Positions 28,313 through 37,801 are shown, counted from the stretch's first letter. The stretch is DNA of 64,000 bases from Hyphomicrobiales bacterium (GCA_900473175.1 UCKM01000019.1:140583-204582), one strand, 5' to 3'. A program made the numbers and translations. Notes: generated from the sequence alone by a model not told the origin.

Positions 28313-28417
28313 GGGAAAAACCTTGTCATTAGGGGAAATGGTGCGGCTCTATAGCGTCGGCCAGCCCATTTGCCAAGGGCTCAAAGCCATTATCGGGTGA
28401 TCTTGCTTCTATTGAAT

Positions 28418-29110
28418 TCAAGCAGCAGCACTGATCTCGCGCGCAATCCCACCATGCAGATCGAGGCAGCGCTCGAACCAATCGAGCACCGGATCGCCCT
28501 CATCCAGCAATTTGTAGGGCGTGAGCACCCTCGCCCACTGAAAGGCACCGAACACGATGTAGTCGCTGAAGAGCGGACCCTCGCCGCCGATGAACGGCTG
28601 CGACAGGAACATCTTGCGCATGGGTTCAAGGCTTTTGGTGAAAGCATCGCGCTTCGCGTCGCGCTCGGCGGCGACGTCCTCAAGCTTGCGGCCGAAGATC
28701 TTCTCGCGGCTGTCGCGAAAATAAGCCTGGTTCGGCGCATCGAGCAAATCGTGCACTGGCATGAGGATAACGACATTCATGAAGGGATGAATCGTCATCT
28801 GCGACCAGCCCTCGACGAAGCGGGCCATGGCGCGGCCACCCTCGCCGTTAAACAGCGAGGGCCGCTCAGGATACGTGTCCTCAAGATAAAGTGCGATGGC
28901 AAAGGAATCCGCAACGACATCGTCGCCATTGCGAATGATGGGTACCTTCGCCGAATAGCCATTTTCGAGCGCGGGAATATCTTTGAAGGAGATCGTGTTG
29001 CGATCGAAAGGCAGCCCTTTGTGCGCCAGCGACATCACCGTTTTCCAGCAGTGCGGGCTGAAAGGACGATTTTTGTCGGCGCCAACCAGTTCGTGAAGAA
29101 CGATTCCCAT
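28418..29110 (-). CDS. Glutathione S-transferase family protein (beta-etherase-like)
   Basis: A 230-residue GST. The N-terminal domain contains FSPHCWKTVMSLAHKGL and KVPIIRNGDDVVADSFAIALYLEDTYP. This is close to the LigE-type beta-etherase/GSTFuA group, in which a Ser or Cys after the first strand activates glutathione. The C-terminal domain is helical. The true substrate is unknown; beta-etherase activity is only suggested by motif similarity. Divergent from the DinB-like gene, 78 bases apart. Confidence 0.8.
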   Translation of the reverse strand: MGIVLHELVGADKNRPFSPHCWKTVMSLAHKGLPFDRNTISFKDIPALENGYSAKVPIIRNGDDVVADSFAIALYLEDTYPERPSLFNGEGGRAMARFVEGWSQMTIHPFMNVVILMPVHDLLDAPNQAYFRDSREKIFGRKLEDVAAERDAKRDAFTKSLEPMRKMFLSQPFIGGEGPLFSDYIVFGAFQWARVLTPYKLLDEGDPVLDWFERCLDLHGGIAREISAAA

Positions 29111-29188
29111 GGAAAGATGCCCTCCTTTGGATAATATGGCTCAAATTACGTCAGCAAGACTGACTCTTCTGCACGGAAAGTCAATGTG

Positions 29189-29701
29189 ATGGAACAGCAT
29201 TTTCGTATGTTCGCGGCCTATAATCGCTGGGCCAACGAGCGTCTCTATGCCGCCGCGGCAGATCTGGATGACGCGGAATACCGGCGCGACATGCGGGCTT
29301 TCTTCGCATCGCTGCACGGCACGCTCAATCATCTGCTCGTTACTGACCGCGTCTGGATGCATCGTTTCACCGGCGAAGGCGAAGCACCGAAGGCGCTCAA
29401 CGCAATCCTCTTCGACCAACTCGGCGCTTTGCACATTGCTCGGAAGAAGGAAGATGAGCGTCTTATCGAATGGATCGACGGGCTGGACGGAGCAGCGATC
29501 GCCGGGCGGTTTACCTATACGACGATCAGCGATATGCGCACGATCAGCCAGCGCCTTGCGCCAGCGCTCGCTCATATGTTCAACCATCAGACCCACCATC
29601 GCGGCCAAGCGCATGGCATATTGACAGCACTTGGAAAATCCGCGCCCTCGCTGGATCTCATCCTGTTTCAGCGTACGGAAGAAGGCCGCCCTTACGCCTG
29701 A
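29189..29701 (+). CDS. DinB-family protein
   Basis: A 170-residue four-helix-bundle protein of the DinB/YfiT superfamily. Metal-binding His occur in HGTLNHLL (about 49-54) and in the C-terminal HMFNHQTHHRGQAH. The N-terminus HFRMFAAYNRWANERLY is typical. Such proteins bind Zn or Ni and several are thiol transferases (bacillithiol, mycothiol) or damage-inducible proteins of unknown role; alphaproteobacteria lack those thiols, so a glutathione-linked role is conceivable. GGAAAG upstream supports the ATG; a GTG lies one codon earlier. Confidence 0.85.
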   Translation: MEQHFRMFAAYNRWANERLYAAAADLDDAEYRRDMRAFFASLHGTLNHLLVTDRVWMHRFTGEGEAPKALNAILFDQLGALHIARKKEDERLIEWIDGLDGAAIAGRFTYTTISDMRTISQRLAPALAHMFNHQTHHRGQAHGILTALGKSAPSLDLILFQRTEEGRPYA

Positions 29702-29782
29702 AGCCACTTTTCAGGCCCCGCGGCACATATCTGCAACAGGAGCGGCTTGCGAAAAAGCCATTTCCCGTGCAAAAGCGCGGCC

Positions 29783-31687
29783 ATGCTTATTCTCGACAAC
29801 ATATCCGTGCGCATGGCCGGCCGTCTGCTGATCGACCACGCCAGCCTGAACCTGCCGTCCGGCACCAAGGCCGGATTGGTCGGCCGCAATGGCGCGGGCA
29901 AATCGACGCTGTTCAAGGTCATCACGGGCGAACTTCACGCCGAGACCGGAGACTTTTCGCTGCCGCGAAATGTCCGCATCGGCCAGGTGGCCCAGGAAGC
30001 TCCGGGTACCGAAGACTCGTTGATCGAGATCGTTCTCGCAGCGGATGCGGAGCGCACCGCCCTCATGGCCGAATCCGAAACGGCGACCGATCCGCACCGG
30101 ATCGCTGAAATCCATATCAGGCTCGCAGATATCGACGCGCACTCCGCCGAAGCGCGGGCCGGTGCGATCCTCTCCGGCCTCGGCTTTGATGCTGAGGCGC
30201 AGAAGCGTCCTGCCTCCTCGTTCTCCGGTGGCTGGCGCATGCGCGTCGCCCTGGCCGCGGTCCTTTTTTCCGAGCCGGACCTTTTGCTTCTCGACGAGCC
30301 GACCAACTATCTCGATCTCGAAGGCACGCTATGGCTGGAAGATTATGTGCGCCGCTATCCGCATACGGTCATTCTCATCAGCCACGACCGCGACCTCCTG
30401 AATTCGTCGGTCAACGCGATCATCCATCTGGACCAGACGAAATTGACGCTCTGGCAGGGCAATTACGACCAGTTCGAGCGGCTGCGCAGTGAAGCGCTGG
30501 AACTTCAGCAGAAGCAGCGCACCAAGCAGGAAGCCCACCGCAAGCACATGGAAGCCTTCGTCGAACGCTTCCGGGCGAAGGCCTCGAAAGCGAAGCAGGC
30601 ACAGTCCCGCCTGAAGGCGCTGCAGAAACTGAAGCCGATCGCCGCCGCAATCGAAGATCACGTACGGCCATTCCATTTTCCCGAACCGGAAAAAGTCGTG
30701 GCCTCACCGATCATTGCCATTGAAAATGGCGAAGTCGGCTATACGCCCGGAAAACCGGTGCTGAAGCATCTCAATCTGCGCATCGATGCGGACGACCGCA
30801 TTGCCTTGCTCGGCTCGAACGGCAACGGCAAGTCGACGCTGGCCAAGCTGATCAGCGGACGCCTGCCACTGCAGAGCGGCCGCATGACGGTGGCGCCGAA
30901 CCTGAAAATCTCGTTCTTCGCCCAGCACCAGCTCGATGACCTGATCCCGGAAGACAATGCGATCGAGCATGTGCGCAAGCTGATGCCCGACGCGCCGGAA
31001 GCCAAGGTGCGGGCCCGCGTTGCGCAAATGGGCCTCGCAACCGTCAAGATGAATACGGCGGCAAAGGACCTCTCCGGCGGCGAAAAGGCACGCCTGCTGA
31101 TGGGTCTTGCGACCTTCCACGGGCCTAATCTGCTTATTCTCGACGAACCGACCAACCATCTCGACATCGACAGCCGCGAAGCGCTGATGCATGCGCTGAA
31201 CGATTTCGACGGCGCCGTTATCCTGATCGCTCACGACAGGCATCTGATCGAGGCGACAATGGATAGGCTCTGGCTCGTCCGCGATGGCGGGGTCGCGCCC
31301 TATGACGGCGATCTCGATGCATACCGTTCGCTGGTACTGGCCGATGCCAAGGCAGAACGCTCCGGTAACGGCAAGATCGCGGCGGATGATGGTCCGAAGC
31401 TCACCAAAGCCGAGCAACGCAAACTTGCGGCGCAGCGGCGCGAAGCATTGAAACCGTTGCAAAAGAAGATTCAGGAAGCCGAGGCGCAAGTCCACCGCTT
31501 CCAGAAGAAGATCGATACGCTGCAGGCACAGCTCGGGGACCCGGTCATTTACACGCGCGAGCCTGCCAAGGCGACGCAGATCGGCAAGGAAATCGGCTAT
31601 GCGAAGACATCGCTTGCCCGCGCCGAGGAAGAATGGCTGACGCTTTCCAGCGAATATGAAGACGCGATGGCGGAACTGGCCCAATAG
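29783..31687 (+). CDS. ABC-F family ATPase
   Basis: A 634-residue soluble protein with two ABC ATPase domains and no membrane part. Walker A sequences are GRNGAGKST near residue 34 and GSNGNGKST near 353; signatures are FSGGW and LSGGEKA; DEPTNYLD and DEPTNHLD close each site. A linker of about 80 residues rich in Lys, Gln and Ala joins the domains, and a coiled-coil C-terminal tail (about 550-634) recalls Uup/YheS. ABC-F proteins act on ribosomes, resolving stalled complexes or blocking antibiotics. The start at 29783 begins the canonical MLILDNISV; an upstream ATG at 29747 is less likely. Confidence 0.93.
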   Translation: MLILDNISVRMAGRLLIDHASLNLPSGTKAGLVGRNGAGKSTLFKVITGELHAETGDFSLPRNVRIGQVAQEAPGTEDSLIEIVLAADAERTALMAESETATDPHRIAEIHIRLADIDAHSAEARAGAILSGLGFDAEAQKRPASSFSGGWRMRVALAAVLFSEPDLLLLDEPTNYLDLEGTLWLEDYVRRYPHTVILISHDRDLLNSSVNAIIHLDQTKLTLWQGNYDQFERLRSEALELQQKQRTKQEAHRKHMEAFVERFRAKASKAKQAQSRLKALQKLKPIAAAIEDHVRPFHFPEPEKVVASPIIAIENGEVGYTPGKPVLKHLNLRIDADDRIALLGSNGNGKSTLAKLISGRLPLQSGRMTVAPNLKISFFAQHQLDDLIPEDNAIEHVRKLMPDAPEAKVRARVAQMGLATVKMNTAAKDLSGGEKARLLMGLATFHGPNLLILDEPTNHLDIDSREALMHALNDFDGAVILIAHDRHLIEATMDRLWLVRDGGVAPYDGDLDAYRSLVLADAKAERSGNGKIAADDGPKLTKAEQRKLAAQRREALKPLQKKIQEAEAQVHRFQKKIDTLQAQLGDPVIYTREPAKATQIGKEIGYAKTSLARAEEEWLTLSSEYEDAMAELAQ

Positions 31688-31708
31688 CACCAAAGCCACA
31701 TCGCTCAA

Positions 31709-32368
31709 TCATGCCGGAATGACAGCCGTCGTATAGAGCGAGTGCAACTGCCAGCCGAGGGGCTCGTAAAGCGCGCGCCCGTCCGGGGTCGCTACCAGCG
31801 CCGCGTTGCGCAGGCCGCTTTCGTGTGAAAGCACCTCCAACTGTTTCATCAGCGCACGGCCAAGGCCCTTGCGGCGATGATTTTCATGGGTGCGAATACG
31901 GTCATAGACCGCAAGCTCGCCTGGAAATGCGATCCGACCGGTCGCGGCCACCTCGCCGTTCCGATCGACGATGTTCAGCAACGTGACCCCAACTCCGAGT
32001 TCCTGATGCTCGAATGCATAACCATCCGGCAAGGACACCGGGGCGCCGCGCATTGCTCCGGACAGCGACATCATGTAACCGGGCGCCTCGATACGCCAAT
32101 GCGGCGGCAGATGGGGCCGGACCATTTCGGGCGGTGCGCAGATCTTCAGGAAGACAAAGGGCTCGGAAATCTTCTCCGCGTGCTCGCGGACCGCAGGCGC
32201 AAGAGCCGGGAATACATGCCGTCGCTTCTGGTCCGGCAGGCCGACCTCGATGCGGTAGCCGCCATTCTCGAAAACGGGCGCCGCCACCTGCCGTGTCAGC
32301 GCCCATCCCTTAACCCAGGTCCCGACAATTGCAGGATCAGCCTTCAAGTCGAACTCGTTTATTGCCAT
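31709..32368 (-). CDS. GNAT-family N-acetyltransferase
   Basis: A 219-residue protein. The C-terminal half is a GNAT domain with the acetyl-CoA loop RRKGLGRAL, followed by SGLRNAALVATPDGRALYEPLGW. The N-terminal about 85 residues carry no recognisable domain. A longer frame upstream (to 32857) overlaps the MFS gene and is rejected. The substrate is unknown. It lies 8 bases downstream of the MFS stop on the same strand, so it may be co-transcribed with the pump. Confidence 0.85.
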   Translation of the reverse strand: MAINEFDLKADPAIVGTWVKGWALTRQVAAPVFENGGYRIEVGLPDQKRRHVFPALAPAVREHAEKISEPFVFLKICAPPEMVRPHLPPHWRIEAPGYMMSLSGAMRGAPVSLPDGYAFEHQELGVGVTLLNIVDRNGEVAATGRIAFPGELAVYDRIRTHENHRRKGLGRALMKQLEVLSHESGLRNAALVATPDGRALYEPLGWQLHSLYTTAVIPA

Positions 32369-32376
32369 GGGCACTC

Positions 32377-33810
32377 TTATAGCTGCTTGGACATTTCGAT
32401 CGCCAGCTGATTTTTCCTGCGGATTGGCATTGTATAGCCAGCTACCATTGCGCCAAGGCCGATGCCCGTCGAGACGATGAATATCGTGATCGTGGCGTCG
32501 CGGAGCGCGTCCGGACTTGTCGCCTGCGGATAGCCTACGGCATTTGCGACCAGACCGGCAACGGCCGCGCCAATCGCGTATCCAGCGGACTGCAATGTCG
32601 GCAACAGGGCGGAAGCGCGGTCGCGCTCGCCGCTGCGCGCCGACTCCATCACGCTCTGGCTGAGGAAGCCCCAACTGACGCCAAAGCCGGTGCCAATGCC
32701 GATCTGCCCGAGCATCACCACCAATGGCGCATCCAGAGAAAAGCCGAAGACGATGACCGCGAGGCCGGTGACGAGCAGCGTCGGTCCAAGCCGGATCATC
32801 CAGGCGCGATGGCGGGGATCCTGAAAATTCGCAACAAAGATCGCGCATGTGCTCCACGCGATAGCGAAGGTTGCATGGAATACACCTGCCTTGGTCGGGC
32901 CATACCCCCAGAGATTCTGCAGCGTCATGACCAGGTAGACCGATGTGGACGCTTGCGCCACGGGCATGAGGAGAACGACCCAGAGGCCAATGCCAACCGT
33001 GGAGTTCAACGCAAAGGCATCGGATGGAAAAAGCGGTGTGCGGCTGCGCCGGTCAACCACGACGATGCCGGTCAACACCACGGCTGCGCCGGTAACGAAC
33101 AGTACCTCTGTCGCCAGCCTCTGCATGATGCTGGCGAGCGCGACAAGGATGATGCCACAACCGATGGCCGCGAGCCGGAGAAACGGCACCGACAGCCGCT
33201 GCACCTGGCCGGAGAATTTGGGCACGATACGCAAGACCAACGCGATAAAGATCAGAGCGAGGGGCACATTGACGAGGAACGCGGCACGCCAAGAGAGAGT
33301 CTCGGTGAGCAAGCCTGAAATGAGGGGTCCGCCGAAAGCGGCGACAGCCCAGACGACGGCTTCCGCTCCAAATACCTTGGCGACGAGACGCGAAGGGAAG
33401 AGTTCCGGAATGAGTGCGTAGCAGATGGCGGCGATGATGCCTTCGCCCAAGCCCTGGAGCGCGCGGCCTAACAGGACTTCCGCCATCGATGACGCGTTCG
33501 CGGCGATCAGCGTTCCGGTCAGGAACACCAGCGCAGAACCGACCAGAGCCATTCTCGCGCCGATTCTCGCCTTGAGCAAGGCACCGCTGGCACCGCCGAC
33601 GATCGAGAGAACCAGATAAAGCGTGAAAGCCCAGGAGATCAGTTCAAGTCCTCCGATTTCGCGGACGGCGGTCGGCAGCGACGTTGAAACGAGGAAGCCA
33701 TTGAAGGCGAAGAGCGCCACACCCAGGCAAAGCGTCATTGTCGCCGCCGAATAGCGTGGATCAAGCAGTTCCGACCAGCGTGTATTGCCAGTTTCCGGTG
33801 TGTCGTGCAT
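32377..33810 (-). CDS. MFS transporter
   Basis: A 477-residue polytopic membrane protein of the major facilitator superfamily, with 12-14 predicted helices. The loop 2-3 region carries LKARIGARMALVGSALVF, and GRALQGLGEGIIAAICYALIPELF resembles helix 4 of DHA2-type multidrug exporters. It is likely a proton-coupled efflux pump for an unidentified compound. GAGGAAATGCC before the ATG is a good ribosome site. A Cys-cluster HTH regulator is divergent across a 93-base, AT-rich gap, and an acetyltransferase follows. Confidence 0.9.
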   Translation of the reverse strand: MHDTPETGNTRWSELLDPRYSAATMTLCLGVALFAFNGFLVSTSLPTAVREIGGLELISWAFTLYLVLSIVGGASGALLKARIGARMALVGSALVFLTGTLIAANASSMAEVLLGRALQGLGEGIIAAICYALIPELFPSRLVAKVFGAEAVVWAVAAFGGPLISGLLTETLSWRAAFLVNVPLALIFIALVLRIVPKFSGQVQRLSVPFLRLAAIGCGIILVALASIMQRLATEVLFVTGAAVVLTGIVVVDRRSRTPLFPSDAFALNSTVGIGLWVVLLMPVAQASTSVYLVMTLQNLWGYGPTKAGVFHATFAIAWSTCAIFVANFQDPRHRAWMIRLGPTLLVTGLAVIVFGFSLDAPLVVMLGQIGIGTGFGVSWGFLSQSVMESARSGERDRASALLPTLQSAGYAIGAAVAGLVANAVGYPQATSPDALRDATITIFIVSTGIGLGAMVAGYTMPIRRKNQLAIEMSKQL

Positions 33811-33840
33811 GGCATTTCCTCAATTTAATAAGTTTTGTGT

Positions 33841-33892
33841 TTTTATATTCCCCTGAATAAAACAAGCAATAGCTTTTTTAATTTTTCTTGTT
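33841..33892. promoter_or_regulatory. Candidate operators in the MFS/regulator divergent promoter
   Basis: TTTTAT-N10-ATAAAA (33841-33862) and AACAAG-N20-CTTGTT (33861-33892) overlap in the very AT-rich gap between the divergent genes. They are in the right place for autoregulation by the HTH protein, but no consensus is known to me. Confidence 0.3.
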
Positions 33893-33903
33893 ATGGTGCG
33901 ATC

Positions 33904-34563
33904 ATGCAGGATCGCACCACAAATCGCATGCTCTATTCCTTGAAAGTTGCGGGGCCGCAAACGGCAGCGGCTATAGCGGGGCGTCTCGCGATTACTCCGG
34001 TGGCCGTACGGCAAATGCTCGCGCGGCTGCATGAGGATGGGCTCGTCGATTTTGAGGATAGCCGTGAAAGTGTAGGACGTCCCAAACGCTTCTGGCATCT
34101 GACCGATACCGGCAATGCGCAGTTTCCCGACAATCACGCCGGGCTGACAGCGGACATTCTCGCGTCTGTATCGGCCGTATTTGGCGATGCCGGTCTTGAT
34201 CGGTTGATTTCGCATCGCGAGCAGGCAACCCTCGCTCAATATCAAAGCGTACTGGAACCGCTGGCGTCGATCGAAAAGAAAGTCGAACATCTCGCCGAAA
34301 TCCGTTCGGCGGAGGGCTATATGGCCGAATCAAAGCGTGACGTGAACGGTGACCTGATCCTTATCGAGAATCACTGTCCGATCTGCGTGGCGGCCAAGGC
34401 ATGCCAGAAACTATGCAGATCGGAATTGGAGGTATTTCAGGCGGCGCTCGGCCCGAATGTCGAAATTGAGCGCTTCGAACATATTTTGAAGGGCGCGCGC
34501 CGCTGCGCCTACAGGATCAAGCAAGCTTCAACGAACGAACGTCAGCTGGCGATGAAGCTGTAG
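33904..34563 (+). CDS. HTH transcriptional regulator with a C-terminal cysteine cluster (SufR-like)
   Basis: A 219-residue DeoR/ArsR-type winged-helix regulator (HTH about 10-65, AGRLAITPVAVRQMLARL then VGRPKRFWHLT) related to COG2345/SufR proteins. The C-terminal part contains Cys158, 161, 167, 171 and 201 (HCPICVAAKAC, KLCR, RRCAYRI). Cys158-x12-Cys171 and the final RCAYRI match the Fe-S binding pattern of SufR, but one SufR Cys is missing and two extra ones are present. It probably senses redox, iron or a metal and controls the divergent MFS gene. The ATG at 33904 starts the HTH domain; the frame is open to 33835. Confidence 0.8.
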   Translation: MQDRTTNRMLYSLKVAGPQTAAAIAGRLAITPVAVRQMLARLHEDGLVDFEDSRESVGRPKRFWHLTDTGNAQFPDNHAGLTADILASVSAVFGDAGLDRLISHREQATLAQYQSVLEPLASIEKKVEHLAEIRSAEGYMAESKRDVNGDLILIENHCPICVAAKACQKLCRSELEVFQAALGPNVEIERFEHILKGARRCAYRIKQASTNERQLAMKL

Positions 34564-35087
34564 AGCATCGGGCTCATATAGGTGCTTCCAACCCGCCAGT
34601 AATCCCGCAACGGACCACCCTCCAACTCAAATCCCAAACGCCCGACCAGCCGTATGGACGCCGCGTTCTGCGGATGGATGATCGCCGCAATCCGGCGTGT
34701 TTTCAGATGATCGACGCAGTGGGTCATCAGCGCCTGGACCGCCTCACTCATAAGGCCCCGCCCGTGCCATTTTGCGTTGAGAATATAGCCGATTTCGAGC
34801 CGCCGGTAGCGCGCTTCGCGATGATGGTAGTTGACCATGCCGATACATTCGTCGGTACTGGCGTCGGCAACCGCCCAAGCCAGGGAATCATAGGCGGAGG
34901 TTGTCTTGGCCAATACCCGAACCCAACGCTTGGTCTCGGCGATGCTCTCGCAGGCCGAGAAGTCCCAAAAGCGCACCAGCTTCTCATCGCCGAGGCAGGC
35001 GTGAAGGCCGACGTCGTCCCTTGGCTCAAACTGGCGGAGCCGCAGGCGCTTGGTAAGGATTGTTGGAAATGTTGCTGTGTGGTCCAT
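34542..35087 (-). CDS. GNAT-family N-acetyltransferase (RimJ/RimL type)
   Basis: A 181-residue acetyltransferase of the RimJ/RimL-like group: TKRLRLRQFEPRDD at the N-terminus, acetyl-CoA loop AKWHGRGLMSEAVQAL, and NAASIRLVGRLGFELEG near residue 150. Such enzymes acetylate protein N-termini, antibiotics or small amines; the substrate is not clear. The ATG at 35087 overlaps the upstream gene's stop (ATGA); a Met four codons earlier is possible. Its 3' end overlaps the convergent regulator by 22 bases. Confidence 0.9.
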   Translation of the reverse strand: MDHTATFPTILTKRLRLRQFEPRDDVGLHACLGDEKLVRFWDFSACESIAETKRWVRVLAKTTSAYDSLAWAVADASTDECIGMVNYHHREARYRRLEIGYILNAKWHGRGLMSEAVQALMTHCVDHLKTRRIAAIIHPQNAASIRLVGRLGFELEGGPLRDYWRVGSTYMSPMLYSFIAS

Positions 35088-35677
35088 CAACGGCCCCATT
35101 TGGGCGGTGGCGCAACGCTTACCGCGTCCTTGCGGCGGCGCGACCGGATAAGCCCGAAGATGCTGATAGCGATCAACGCGATACCGGCTGATACGATGCG
35201 CCAGTCGATCCCTATTGCGCCCCTCCGCAAGACAAGGTCGACCTGCGCCACTTCGAGCCCGTCATAATCGCCGGGGCCGATCGTGAACGTAAAGTCGCCG
35301 GGCTCGATGGGGTCGATATCGCCGATGCTGTCACGATAGACCTGGGGGCCTTGCGGCGAGCCCCGGTTGGCGGCCTTGGCATTTTCGTAGGTCAATGTCT
35401 TGACGAGAACATCCCTGCCCTGCCGCGTCACAACCGAGGTGAGCGCCGTGCGACCCTGCGCCGGAATGAAATTGCGCAGTGGCTGCATATCGACAAAGGC
35501 GCGTACCGGCGCATCGCTTGCTTTGAGATTGACGGTGACGGGTTTGTAAGGGCCTGGACGATCATAGACTCGCCAGGAACCAATCTCCTCGCCGGAGAAA
35601 TTGGTGGCAACCCATGGATAACCTACTCCGATTGCGACGCCAGCGACGAGGAGAAGCAGCAGTACCAGACGCATCAA
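35087..35677 (-). CDS. Unknown bitopic membrane protein
   Basis: A 196-residue protein that I do not assign to a family. Residues about 3-22 are a hydrophobic N-terminal helix (signal or anchor) and about 157-176 a second helix before a basic C-terminal tail (RSRRRKD). The intervening region of about 130 residues should lie in the periplasm and is rich in beta-forming sequence (PVTVNLKASDAPVRAFVDM). It lies between holC (8 bases upstream) and an acetyltransferase (4-base overlap), so the three form a small operon. Confidence 0.7.
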   Translation of the reverse strand: MMRLVLLLLLVAGVAIGVGYPWVATNFSGEEIGSWRVYDRPGPYKPVTVNLKASDAPVRAFVDMQPLRNFIPAQGRTALTSVVTRQGRDVLVKTLTYENAKAANRGSPQGPQVYRDSIGDIDPIEPGDFTFTIGPGDYDGLEVAQVDLVLRRGAIGIDWRIVSAGIALIAISIFGLIRSRRRKDAVSVAPPPKWGR

Positions 35678-35684
35678 TGGTCTC

Positions 35685-36134
35685 TCACGCTTTCTTCTCC
35701 CACCGCCCCTCGGCGTTCTGCTGCCAGTAGGTCAAAACATGGCCCTGGGATTTCAAGGATTTCCACTGGGTCCTCGCCTGTTCCAGTTGCTGCTGGTCGT
35801 GGCCGTCGAACATCAGGACCAGCCGCTCATAGGCCTCAACGTTCTGCGGCTCGGCGCCATCGACGAGAAATCGCACCGTTGCACCATTCGGATTGCCGTC
35901 GCCGACGGTCAGGATAATCGGCTGTTCCTCCGGATATGGTTCCTGATCGGTGGCATGCGCGAGGAAGGATGCATCGGACCAGGTCCACAGTTGGTTGTCG
36001 AGACTGTCGCGGCGCTCTTGCGATCCCGTTTGAATGACCACTTTCCACTGACGTGCCAGCGAACGCTCGATCAGACCGGGAAGCGCGTTTTCCAGCGTGG
36101 ATTCAGTAAGATGGTAGAACAGGATTTCGGTCAT
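35685..36134 (-). CDS. holC: DNA polymerase III subunit chi
   Basis: A 149-residue chi subunit of the replicative polymerase clamp loader, which links the loader to single-strand binding protein. The N-terminus TEILFYHLTESTLENALPGLIERSLARQWK and the later LIDGAEP/ERLVLMFDGHDQQQLEQAR pattern are typical. Length is normal. It starts 167 bases after the end of pepA, with a strong inverted repeat between the two. Confidence 0.93.
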   Translation of the reverse strand: MTEILFYHLTESTLENALPGLIERSLARQWKVVIQTGSQERRDSLDNQLWTWSDASFLAHATDQEPYPEEQPIILTVGDGNPNGATVRFLVDGAEPQNVEAYERLVLMFDGHDQQQLEQARTQWKSLKSQGHVLTYWQQNAEGRWEKKA

Positions 36135-36238
36135 TTTTGCCCGATGTCAGAATGTCGTGTGTTGCGATCTGGTCTTCGCCATGATCGGTGTCGTTCGAAA
36201 GCCATTCCACCATTCACGCAAGCGCGGCCGTTCGTCAA

Positions 36239-36271
36239 TGAGCATCGAGCCGGCAGCCGGCTCGATGCTCA
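36239..36271. repeat. Perfect 16-base inverted repeat between pepA and holC
   Basis: TGAGCATCGAGCCGGC is repeated in inverse orientation with a single-base spacer. It is too GC-rich and lacks the T run of a standard terminator, but in RNA it would form a very stable hairpin. It lies 31 bases beyond the pepA stop on the pepA-holC transcript and could end or protect the pepA message. Confidence 0.7.
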
Positions 36272-36301
36272 CTCGACCTCTCAGTTTGACCTTCACAACC
36301 A

Positions 36302-37801
36302 CTAGCCTTCGAAATTGTCCCGCACCAGCCGATCCAGAAGACGAACGCCGAAGCCGGACGCCCAGGACTGGCTATATTCGGTTGCAGGTGAGCCCATGGC
36401 GGTGCCGGCGACGTCAAGATGTGCCCAAGGCGTATCGCCGACAAAACGCTTCAGGAACTGCGCGGCGATGATCGCGCCGCCATGTCGGCCGCCAATGTTC
36501 TTCATGTCGGCATTCTTGGTGTCGATCAGCTTGTCATATTCGTCGCCAAGCGGCATGCGCCACAGCTTCTCGCCAGTGGCCTCACCCGCATCGAACAGCT
36601 GTCCGGCTAGTTCGTCGTCGTTTGAAAAGAGGCCAGCGCGATAGACGCCGAGCGCCACCATGATCGCGCCGGTCAGGGTCGCCAGGTTGACCATGAACTT
36701 TGGATTGAAGCGGTCATTGCAATAATAGAGCGCGTCAGCGAGGACGAGACGCCCTTCCGCATCCGTATTCAGCACCTCGATGGTCTGGCCGGACATGGAC
36801 GTTACGATATCGCCGGGACGCTGCGCGTCGCCATTCACCATATTCTCTACAAGCCCAATGATACCAACGGCATTGACCTTCGCCTTGCGGGACGCCAGCG
36901 TGTGCATGAGACCGGTGACGGCCGCAGCGCCGCCCATGTCTCCTTTCATTTCATCCATGCCGGCCGCAGGCTTGATCGAGACGCCGCCCGAGTCGAACGT
37001 GACACCCTTGCCGACAAACGCGATTGGCTTGTCTTTGCCCTTGCCGCCGTGCCATTCCATGATCGCAAGGCGCGCCGGACGGGAGGACCCCTGCGCCACG
37101 CCGAGGAGCGAGCCCATGCCAAGCTTCTTCATCTCCTTTTCGCCAAGGATTTCTACCTTCACGTCGAGCTTCTTTAATTCCTCGACACGCTCGGCAAACT
37201 CCACGGGACCGAGGATATTTGCAGGTTCGTTCACCAGATCGCGGGCAAGGATGACGCCCTCGGCCACAGCTTCAACGCTAGCATATGCCTTTTTTGCAGC
37301 GTGCGGATCAGCGACGTGGATCGTAATGCTGGCCGCGGTCTTATCCTCTTTGGCCTCGTCTTCGTCCTTGCCCTTCTTCGTCTTGTATTTGTCGAACGTG
37401 TAGGAACGCAGCAGCATGCCAAGCGCGAATTCCGCAGCATTTTCAGCTGAAATTTCAGTACCAGGCAAGGCGAAGATCACCGAAGCAGCCTTGGCCTTGC
37501 CGATCTTCGAAAGTGCCGCGCCGCCAATTTTCAACCAGTCATCGGCCTTGATCTTGGCGGGATCGCCGACGCCAACCAGAACGACGCGTTCGACGACAGC
37601 ACCGGCAGGCGCGATGGTCGCAAGACTCGCGGCCAGTTTTCCTTTGAATTCCGAAACATCGATGATACGCGACAGCAACGCCTGCCCGACAACAGATTCG
37701 GCCTCTGCAGCCGCTTTGCCTTCCTTGGCGACAAGCAGGATTGCAGTGCCATTTTCGACGGCTGCGAATTTTGCGAAACTGATGGATGGGCGTTTGGACA
37801 T
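36302..37801 (-). CDS. pepA: Leucyl aminopeptidase (M17)
   Basis: A 499-residue cytosolic dizinc/manganese aminopeptidase. The C-terminal catalytic domain has the metal-site sequences [16 protein letters not shown] (Lys/Asp), MKGDMGGAA, and the invariant [14 protein letters not shown]. The N-terminal macro-like domain is typical of PepA. It removes N-terminal residues from peptides; E. coli PepA also binds DNA. GGAG seven bases before the ATG at 37801 fixes the start over the upstream Met at 37837. It is divergent from lptF, with several palindromes between them. Confidence 0.96.
   Translation of the reverse strand: MSKRPSISFAKFAAVENGTAILLVAKEGKAAAEAESVVGQALLSRIIDVSEFKGKLAASLATIAPAGAVVERVVLVGVGDPAKIKADDWLKIGGAALSKIGKAKAASVIFALPGTEISAENAAEFALGMLLRSYTFDKYKTKKGKDEDEAKEDKTAASITIHVADPHAAKKAYASVEAVAEGVILARDLVNEPANILGPVEFAERVEELKKLDVKVEILGEKEMKKLGMGSLLGVAQGSSRPARLAIMEWHGGKGKDKPIAFVGKGVTFDSGGVSIKPAAGMDEMKGDMGGAAAVTGLMHTLASRKAKVNAVGIIGLVENMVNGDAQRPGDIVTSMSGQTIEVLNTDAEGRLVLADALYYCNDRFNPKFMVNLATLTGAIMVALGVYRAGLFSNDDELAGQLFDAGEATGEKLWRMPLGDEYDKLIDTKNADMKNIGGRHGGAIIAAQFLKRFVGDTPWAHLDVAGTAMGSPATEYSQSWASGFGVRLLDRLVRDNFEG

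Noticed and set aside
32369..32857. N-terminal extension of the acetyltransferase frame beyond 32368
   Set aside because: It overlaps the MFS gene and has no similarity; the Met at 32368 gives a normal protein.
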